Below are positions 51,585-56,809 of a stretch of DNA of 56,809 nucleotides, piece after piece. The position numbers and the translations under genes are program-made. Source of the stretch: an uncultured Elusimicrobia bacterium (GTDB lineage Bacteria > Elusimicrobiota > Elusimicrobia > Elusimicrobiales > UBA9959); assembly GCA_903889965.1 (NCBI GenBank), contig CAISZM010000049.1, forward strand, positions 1-56,809. Direction: 5' to 3'. Numbering within the stretch: the stretch's first letter is position 1; each line of letters starts with the position of its first letter. The notes under the pieces are model-generated. The model saw only the letters and a program-made list of their open reading frames with translations. It had not been told where the DNA came from and did no database searches.

Positions 51585-53471
51585 ATGTCTGAGCCGTTAT
51601 CTTTCTTAATCCGCAGTGCCTTCGATGCCTCGGGTATAAACGCAGCAGCGGCCAGCGTCAAAAACATCGACGCCCAGATAAATAAAGTTTCCCGCGGCTT
51701 CAGTCAGTTCATGTCGTTAATGGGCGCCGGGGGGATTGGGGCCTCGCTGTTCGCTTTTTCCGTTAAAGCCGTAAAAGCCTTTGCTGAGGAAGAGCGTGCC
51801 ATCGATCTGCGCAATAAAGCCCTCCAGAATCTAGGCATAACCAATAAAGCCGCAGGCAAGGAGCTGGATGATTTGGCTGAGAGCCTGGAAAAGACTACCC
51901 ACGCCCAGAAGGAGGAAATAATTACAGCAGAGACCTCACTTATACAGCGCGGTCTTTGGGGCGCAGAGTTAAAAAAAGCTATCCCCACCGTATTGGACCT
52001 CGCAACAAAAACAGGGTCGCTGTCTAGCGCCACCGAATTAGTAGGAAAAGCCTTCCAAGGCACTACCAAAGGCCTTAATACCGTCGGCGTGATGATTGCT
52101 GCCAATACACCCAAGACACAGGTATATGCCGAAACTATGCGCCAGTTGAACGATATGTTCGGCGGCGCCGCGCAGGCGGAAATGCAGAATACAGCCGGAA
52201 AAATGGAGTTGCTTAGCAAGCGCTTCGAAGACCTAACCAAACGAGCTGGAGAACTTCTCTCCGGACCCGCCACTGGGGTTATAGGTTGGTTTGAAAAACT
52301 TGCCACGGTTCTAGAGGCGTTCACAGAAGACGGGAAAGCAACAAAGATAGATTTAATGCACGAGAGCCTCGGACGGTTGGACAAGAAACTATCCGACATG
52401 TACGCCAAAAACGCTAGTGGATCCTGGTTTAAATATACGGACGTTGAAATTCAGGCCACTATCGATAAAATTAAAAGTCTTACTGCCGAGATAAATTCCC
52501 TGACCGGAAGCACCAAGTCCACGGGCAGTTCCGTAGCCACCCGCAAGCCGGTTGTTGCAGATAACGATACCGAGCGATTAAAGGCGCAGAAGCTGGCGCA
52601 ATCCGAGGCTATAAAAAAAGACAAGGAATACCTGAAGGAAAGCGAAAAGATAACCGAGCAAATTACGGAAATAGAAAGTTTTGCGCTCACTGAGCGCGGC
52701 CAGATGTACACCCGGTATTTCGGGGATTTGGAAATGCAGCGGCGTAAGAATCTGGCGCTGGAAGGCTCCACTTCGAGACAGTTGGAGACAAATAATAAAA
52801 AAATGTTAGTGGACCTTGAGCACGACTACACAGAGGCCGGGCATACATTCGCGGGAGGCTTTAAGCAAGGCCTCGATGCTATGGAACAGAGTTCCCAGGA
52901 TTGGAAAGGCGCCTGGGGAGAATGTATGAACAGCGCCATCGGTCCGGCTAAAACGGCATTTACCGATTTTTTCGCTTCCACCAGCAGCGACTTCTTAAAT
53001 ATTGAGGCGCTAGCGAAGAAGATGTTCCAAAACATTTTAAACTCTTTCCTGGACATGGTCGCGCAGATGATGGCTAAAAAGGCAGTTCTGGCGCTATTTA
53101 CCGGCGGCGGTAGCCTTCTGGGTGGGCTACTAGGCAGTTGGGCCAGTGGCGGCTACACCGGTGACGGAGACCCCAACGAGGTGGCCGGCGTGGTCCACCG
53201 CGGGGAGTTTGTTCTGAGTGCTGAGACCACGAAAGCCCTACGCTCGGGATCTTCACTATATAACGTCTCTACCACTTCTTCGGCAGTAAACAATTCCGGA
53301 GTTGATTTTACGCAAAACAATACTTTTAACATATCCGGAGATGCTGCCAATATCGGCACGCTGTGCGAGAAGATAGCGGAAGCCACGCGCAACGGACTGC
53401 GGCAGGCCGGTGAGATGGCGAATGTCATCACCAAGGTCGGCACCAAAAAAGCGGGGAATACCGCGCTATGA
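51585..53471 (+). CDS. phage tail tape-measure protein
   Basis: 628 residues, GGAGG site. N-terminal TMP start (FLIRSAFDASGINAAAASVK, IDAQINKVSRGFSQFMSLMG), a helical core with RALGITNKAAG-like words and LVGKAFQGTTKGLNTVGVMI, a coiled region (about 320-400), then the lambda-like C-terminus: FLDMVAQMMAKKAVLALF, GGGSLLGGLLGSWASGGYTG and VAGVVHRGEFVLSAETT. TMPs set tail length and aid DNA injection. At about 628 residues it would make only a short tail. No other tail gene is recognisable, which is unusual. The next gene overlaps by four bases. Confidence 0.88.
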   Translation: MSEPLSFLIRSAFDASGINAAAASVKNIDAQINKVSRGFSQFMSLMGAGGIGASLFAFSVKAVKAFAEEERAIDLRNKALQNLGITNKAAGKELDDLAESLEKTTHAQKEEIITAETSLIQRGLWGAELKKAIPTVLDLATKTGSLSSATELVGKAFQGTTKGLNTVGVMIAANTPKTQVYAETMRQLNDMFGGAAQAEMQNTAGKMELLSKRFEDLTKRAGELLSGPATGVIGWFEKLATVLEAFTEDGKATKIDLMHESLGRLDKKLSDMYAKNASGSWFKYTDVEIQATIDKIKSLTAEINSLTGSTKSTGSSVATRKPVVADNDTERLKAQKLAQSEAIKKDKEYLKESEKITEQITEIESFALTERGQMYTRYFGDLEMQRRKNLALEGSTSRQLETNNKKMLVDLEHDYTEAGHTFAGGFKQGLDAMEQSSQDWKGAWGECMNSAIGPAKTAFTDFFASTSSDFLNIEALAKKMFQNILNSFLDMVAQMMAKKAVLALFTGGGSLLGGLLGSWASGGYTGDGDPNEVAGVVHRGEFVLSAETTKALRSGSSLYNVSTTSSAVNNSGVDFTQNNTFNISGDAANIGTLCEKIAEATRNGLRQAGEMANVITKVGTKKAGNTAL

Positions 53472-54043
53472 AAAACACCCACCTACACCCCGGAGCAAGG
53501 CTAGAGGAGCGGCTGGGCATTGGCTGGACTGGTCCAGACGAAGAGCTATTCGAACGGGCCTATAGTTTTAAAGCATGGGCTGACAGATACCCGTGGGGGG
53601 CGTTTCGCTGGCGGGAGAAACTACGCCAAGCAAAATACAGCCCGCTCAGGGGGCAACTATGGGCGGCCATTAAGGATATAATGGAAGGCCGCGAAGAAAT
53701 CGCGGTGCTGGTCCACCCTGCCGCCCCTGCCCGGCCGTCCACCGCGCGCGCAGTTGCTGGCGCGCCTCCCCGCTTGATACTAAACCAGACTCCGGCCTTA
53801 AAACAGTTGCAGGCGAAGGCGTCCGAATTTCCTCGGGAATATGAGGATTGGAAAACAAAGAACATCACGGCCGCGGCGCTCGCTGAGGTGAAAACACTGG
53901 CGCCAGTCCTCGCGGATGAAGCGCTTAACCTCGAGGCCCGCGCAAAGCAAAACATCGACCCGAGCGCCGTAGACGCGCTTTTAAAACGCGCTGCCGGCAT
54001 CTGGGCCGCGCTACTCAATATCAAGGAGCCCGCGCTATGGTGA
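53468..54043 (+). CDS. unknown protein coupled to the tape measure
   Basis: 191 residues, start ATGA overlapping the tape-measure stop. N-terminal part Trp/Tyr-rich (WADRYPWGAFRWREKLRQAK), a Pro/Ala linker (HPAAPARPSTARAVAGAPPR) and a helical C-terminus (LAEVKTLAPVLADEALNLEA). Family not recognised; it overlaps the next gene by seven bases, so all three are coupled. Confidence 0.65.
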   Translation: MKNTHLHPGARLEERLGIGWTGPDEELFERAYSFKAWADRYPWGAFRWREKLRQAKYSPLRGQLWAAIKDIMEGREEIAVLVHPAAPARPSTARAVAGAPPRLILNQTPALKQLQAKASEFPREYEDWKTKNITAAALAEVKTLAPVLADEALNLEARAKQNIDPSAVDALLKRAAGIWAALLNIKEPALW

Positions 54044-55182
54044 AAATAGACGATTCCAACTTCATCGAGCGATACACCACCTGGGCGGATAGCTTCACTG
54101 ACGCTCCGGTACAGTTCCACCGCTTTGTGGGCTATTGGGCGTTGTCTACGCTACTCGGCCGCCGCGTTTATATGCACCTCGGGGATGAGTGGCTGTTCCC
54201 AAACCTTTGGCTTGTGGTCCTCGCCCCTTCCAGCTTCTTTCGGAAGAGCACAGCGCTGGGCATTGGGGCCCGCCTGGTAGAGTCAATCAATCCGGAGATT
54301 CGGCTGCCTGCTGAATGGTCCCAAGAGTGCTTCATCTCTACGATGACCAAAGAGCCGCACGGCTTCATGACCTGCTACGAGTTCAAGAGCCTGCTGGCCC
54401 AGCTGCAGAAGGATTACAATTTTGGGGCGCAAAGCCTACTGACGGAACTTTACGATTGCCCGCGCGAGTACACCCGCAAGAAAGGCACGACTGAAATAAA
54501 AGAGTTCCGCATCGAGAAGCCGTACTTGACAATCCTGGGCGCGTCGACCATCGACTGGCTTATAAGTTCTGTTCAGGGTGGAGACATCGCAGGCGGCTTC
54601 TTGGCGCGCTTCCTGTTCGTGTCGGCTGATAAGAAGGACAAAATCATGGCGATACAGCCAAAGGCGGACGAATCGGGAAAGCTTCTCGTAAAAAAGGCGC
54701 TGGAGGCCGCTCTGAATGTTGAGGGCGAGATGGAATATAGCTCGGAAGCCAGGCAGCATTATGAGGTATGGTATCACCGCTTTGTTACCGAGGCCGAGAC
54801 AGCTCCGGAAGGTGTACGAGCGTTCTTCCCGCGCCTGACCGCCTACGCGCACAAGTTCGCCATGTTGGAAGCCGTCTTAAATGGCCACCACCCGGAGGTT
54901 ACGCTGGATGACTGCAGGCGGGCCTGTATGATGGCGGATAACTTTGCGGCCGAGATTCGGAAGCTGGGCAAGGAGAGTCTTGGGAAAAGCAAGTTTGATC
55001 ACTACAGGCTCAAGATAATAAGGGCTATCACTAAGAAGCCTGGCATTGAGCACAGCCGCCTGTTGCGGAATCTCGGCCTGCCGGCAAAGGTCTTTAAGGA
55101 CGTGGTCGAAACGCTTAAACAGTCCGAGGAAATTGATATTCGGGATGGCGCTTATTACCCGGTTGAGACTGGCTCGGATTGA
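54037..55182 (+). CDS. DUF3987-like phage/plasmid ATPase-related protein
   Basis: 381 residues. VQFHRFVGYWALSTLLGRRV, WLVVLAPSSFFRKSTALGIG, TEL(Y)DCPREYTRKKGT and GGDIAGGFLARFLFV follow the plan of DUF3987 proteins, which resemble primase-helicases of phages and plasmids. The Walker A position reads APSSFFRKST, lacking the usual Gly residues, so nucleotide binding may be altered. The C-terminus (about 320-375) looks like a winged helix (IKKPGIEHSRLLRNLGLPAK-type words). A replication role is supported by the repeats just downstream. Confidence 0.75.
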   Translation: MVKIDDSNFIERYTTWADSFTDAPVQFHRFVGYWALSTLLGRRVYMHLGDEWLFPNLWLVVLAPSSFFRKSTALGIGARLVESINPEIRLPAEWSQECFISTMTKEPHGFMTCYEFKSLLAQLQKDYNFGAQSLLTELYDCPREYTRKKGTTEIKEFRIEKPYLTILGASTIDWLISSVQGGDIAGGFLARFLFVSADKKDKIMAIQPKADESGKLLVKKALEAALNVEGEMEYSSEARQHYEVWYHRFVTEAETAPEGVRAFFPRLTAYAHKFAMLEAVLNGHHPEVTLDDCRRACMMADNFAAEIRKLGKESLGKSKFDHYRLKIIRAITKKPGIEHSRLLRNLGLPAKVFKDVVETLKQSEEIDIRDGAYYPVETGSD

Positions 55183-55366
55183 TTCGGTCGTTCGGGCCGA
55201 ACTTTGGCTGGGTTTCCCTAAATTCGGCCCTAATTCGGTAGTCGTTTCCGAACGCATGTTTCCCTATGAGAAATGCTTTAAATTCGGTAATTAGTTATAT
55301 CTCTATAGAAAAAGCCCATTTTAGGGGCTTTTCCGTATACCAGGGGAGGGTACCGAATCACCGAAT
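55182..55366. repeat. ATTCGG repeat cluster, iteron-like
   Basis: ATTCGG occurs at 55182, 55222, 55233 and 55282 in direct orientation and inverted (CCGAAT) at 55353 and 55361. It follows the DUF3987-like gene directly. Together they may be a replication origin or operator. No gene is seen from 55183 to 55615. Confidence 0.6.
55309..55333 (+). terminator. intrinsic terminator inside the repeat region
   Basis: AAAAGCCC/GGGCTTTT hairpin followed by CC; bidirectional in form. Confidence 0.6.
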
Positions 55367-55580
55367 CGGGAGCTTAAAAGTGCAGCTCAGCCTTGCCGGG
55401 TTGGAGTTGGCGAAAGTGCGGCCCACATAAAGCTATGCTCCCCCCCGGGAGGGGTACCTCCAATCCCTGGGACCTATACGAATGGAAACCGCGCCCCGCC
55501 TTCGCGCGCGTGAGGGCGATATAGCAAAAAGGGGCGTCTTACATCATGACATCATATCGGAAAAAGTATTGCGAACAATA

Positions 55581-55608
55581 TTGAGGTCTTGGTATTTTTT
55601 TGTAATAT
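55581..55608 (+). promoter_or_regulatory. promoter of the exonuclease-BRCT gene
   Basis: TTGAGG at 55581-55586 and TAATAT at 55603-55608 with a 16-base spacer. The start would fall on or next to the ATG at 55616, suggesting leaderless mRNA. Confidence 0.55.
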
Positions 55609-55615
55609 GTTTGGG

Positions 55616-56479
55616 ATGACCACGCAAGAGCCCACAGATTTCACCTCAGTAGATGTAGAGACCGCCAATGCCGATTTGTCGAGTATTTGCCAGGTCGGCA
55701 TTGTGACGTTTGAGAACGGCTGCCTTAAAGAGAAATGGGAGACGTTAATAAACCCAGAAGATGAATTTGACGGAATAAATATTTCAATTCACGGTATCAC
55801 TGAAGAGAAAGTTAAGGATGCCCCGACTTTCCCGGCAATATACGCGGAAATTAATGCACGTCTCTCCGGCCGGGTTGTAGTAACCCACACGCATTTTGAT
55901 GTCAGCGCCCTTGCCATGGCGGGGGAAAAACATGGTCTGTCTCGGCTTGAGTGCACCTGGCTGGATACGGCGAAAGTTGTCCGCCGTGCATGGCCGGAGT
56001 TCGCGCAGAGCGGCTATGGGTTAAAGCCTGTGGCGAAGAAGCTGGGGATAGTTTTCGGCCATCATAACGCGGCGGAGGACGCTAGGGCGGCCGGGGAGAT
56101 ACTTCTGCGGGCCATAGCGGAGACTTCTGTTCCCCTTGGCGGCTGGCTCGAACGGATCAAGCGGCCCATCAGCCCCGCGAACATCTCCCTGGAGGGAAAC
56201 CCGGAGGGACCGTTACATGGTGAAGTAATCGTTTTCACCGGCGCCCTCGCAATAACGCGGGTAGAGGTGGCCAGGCTTGCGGCCGACGCCGGCTGTACGG
56301 TCGCCCCGGGGGTAAACAACAAGACCACCCTCCTTGTGGTAGGCGACCAGGATATCCGCGCCTTAGCCGGACATGAGAAGAGTTCTAAGCACAGGAAGGC
56401 TGAGGACCTGATTTCGAAAGGGCAGCCTATCCGGATACTGCGGGAGACCGATTTTAAGTTCCTTATTAAAAATCCATAA
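55616..56479 (+). CDS. DnaQ-type 3'-5' exonuclease with BRCT domain
   Basis: 287 residues from the ATG at 55616 (alternatives ATG 55607 and TTG 55589 lie within the promoter). The exonuclease has D-x-E (SVDVETAN), THTHFDVSALAMAG and H-N-A-A-E-D-A at the third motif (HHNAAEDARA). A BRCT domain (about 200-280) shows GEVIVFTGALAITRVEVARL, AADAGCTVAPGVNNKTTLLV. Such fusions occur as DNA polymerase III epsilon-like nucleases in phages and chromosomes. Its likely task is processing or proofreading element DNA, or acting in conflict with other phages. Confidence 0.9.
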   Translation: MTTQEPTDFTSVDVETANADLSSICQVGIVTFENGCLKEKWETLINPEDEFDGINISIHGITEEKVKDAPTFPAIYAEINARLSGRVVVTHTHFDVSALAMAGEKHGLSRLECTWLDTAKVVRRAWPEFAQSGYGLKPVAKKLGIVFGHHNAAEDARAAGEILLRAIAETSVPLGGWLERIKRPISPANISLEGNPEGPLHGEVIVFTGALAITRVEVARLAADAGCTVAPGVNNKTTLLVVGDQDIRALAGHEKSSKHRKAEDLISKGQPIRILRETDFKFLIKNP

Positions 56480-56671
56480 AGGAAACCTTGCGCCGCTCCG
56501 TGCGCCATGCTAAAATAAAAGTGCGCTCAGTTGCTTTCCCGGAGGGCTTTCTATTTAAGGGCCTTGTGCAGGAACCCTCGGGTAACTGAGCGCCACAGGG
56601 CCCTTAGCTATTTGAAGCGGAACCGCAAAAGTGCCTTTTACGATGACAGGAGCCTGTGAAAAGTTGTCGCT

Positions 56672-56707
56672 GATTTTAAAGGCATGGTTTTTGTGGTTTC
56701 TCGACGT
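56672..56707. repeat. integrase arm-type inverted repeat, right
   Basis: Inverted match to 47937-47973. The word AAAAGTGC also recurs near 56516, 56626 and 56708. A GCGCTCAGTT/AACTGAGCGC stem-loop lies at about 56523-56592. Confidence 0.65.
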
Positions 56708-56715
56708 AAAAGTGC

Positions 56716-56790
56716 GCGCCCGTGGTGAAATGGATATCACAGGAGCCTCCGAAGCTTCTAGTGCAGGTTCGATTCCTGCCGGGCGCACCA
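56716..56790 (+). tRNA. tRNA-Arg(CCG), complete copy (attR)
   Basis: Acceptor GCGCCCG/CGGGCGC, D-arm GTGA/TCAC, anticodon arm GGAGC-CTCCGAA-GCTTC, T-arm GCAGG-TTCGATT-CCTGC, discriminator A and encoded CCA. It decodes CGG. It lies on the element's far side from the native -10 element. Confidence 0.95.
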
Positions 56791-56809
56791 AATTCTGGAA
56801 ACCCGGAGC

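Larger units (their letters stand above)
47855..56784. mobile_element. integrative element in tRNA-Arg(CCG), mini-prophage or satellite
   Basis: Perfect 71-bp direct repeats (47855-47925 and 56714-56784), each spanning the tRNA body, bound the element. The integrase gene is next to the left end. Content in order: integrase, excisionase-like HTH, two unknown proteins, HTH protein, small protein, tape-measure protein, unknown, DUF3987-like, ATTCGG repeats, exonuclease-BRCT. All genes are on the plus strand. No capsid, portal, terminase, lysis or conjugation gene is present. Perfect att repeats suggest recent or still active integration. Confidence 0.88.

Noticed and set aside
51585-53471. Tape-measure-like protein as a plain chromosomal coiled-coil protein
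   Set aside because: The C-terminal GGYTG...AGVVHRGEFV segment is specific to tape-measure proteins and the gene lies inside an integrated element.
56555-56791. Minus-strand ORF over the right tRNA (GIEPALEASEA)
   Set aside because: It is the usual antisense translation of a tRNA end, not a gene.

Overview
The window is a GC-rich bacterial chromosome segment that looks Gram-negative: it has lipoboxes, SurA/PrsA-type foldases, a Tad/Flp-like pilin cluster and a class A penicillin-binding protein. The gene mix (many response regulators, pseudopilin-like proteins, a DUF4423/TIGR02147-type protein, a stray FlbD/SwrD protein) fits a deep-branching lineage such as Elusimicrobiota. That assignment is inference from style, not from a marker gene.

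Layout. 1-9.8 kb: signal transduction (PAS fragment, a winged-helix regulator with a degenerate receiver, a CheY-like protein, a membrane histidine kinase, a receiver-kinase hybrid and a NarL-type regulator), interrupted at 5.7-7.7 kb by two AT-richer glycosyltransferase genes. 9.9-14.6 kb: a pseudopilus-like operon with G|Q cleavage sites behind a clear sigma70-type promoter; it contains a gene with a broken frame and ends in a lipoprotein S41-type protease lacking its usual lysine. 14.8-17.3 kb: a long coiled-coil protein and an FlbD/SwrD protein. 17.4-32 kb: housekeeping and cell wall genes (mnmA, ddl, a GYF-like membrane protein, two peptidyl-prolyl isomerases with pdxA, PBP1A, alr, mfd). 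32-35.2 kb: a GT-C glycosyltransferase with TPRs and a secreted protein. 35.56-36.1 kb: ssrA (tmRNA), whose 3' end is duplicated just downstream. 36.2-44.7 kb: sppA, a Yip1-like protein, nnrE, a GH13-CBM20 amylase and a ferritin-like protein in one run, then tilS, a pair of cloverleaf-shaped palindromic repeats, a secreted protein and a DUF4423-like protein. 45-47.6 kb: alaS.

47.85-56.79 kb is an integrative element of about 8.9 kb in a tRNA-Arg(CCG) gene, bounded by perfect 71-bp direct repeats with inverted arm-type repeats just inside. It carries a tyrosine integrase, an excisionase-like HTH protein, small unknown proteins, a phage tail tape-measure protein without any capsid, portal or terminase gene, a DUF3987-like protein, an ATTCGG repeat cluster and an exonuclease-BRCT protein. 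This is the best candidate for an undescribed system: a mini-prophage or satellite that keeps one tail gene.

A second theme is that several single genes (mnmA, alr, PBP1A, tilS and the gene at 21516) have a -10-like hexamer exactly six bases before the start codon, as expected for leaderless mRNAs. A third theme is abundant intergenic palindromes and small dispersed repeats. All functions come from reading motifs by eye; no database search was run.
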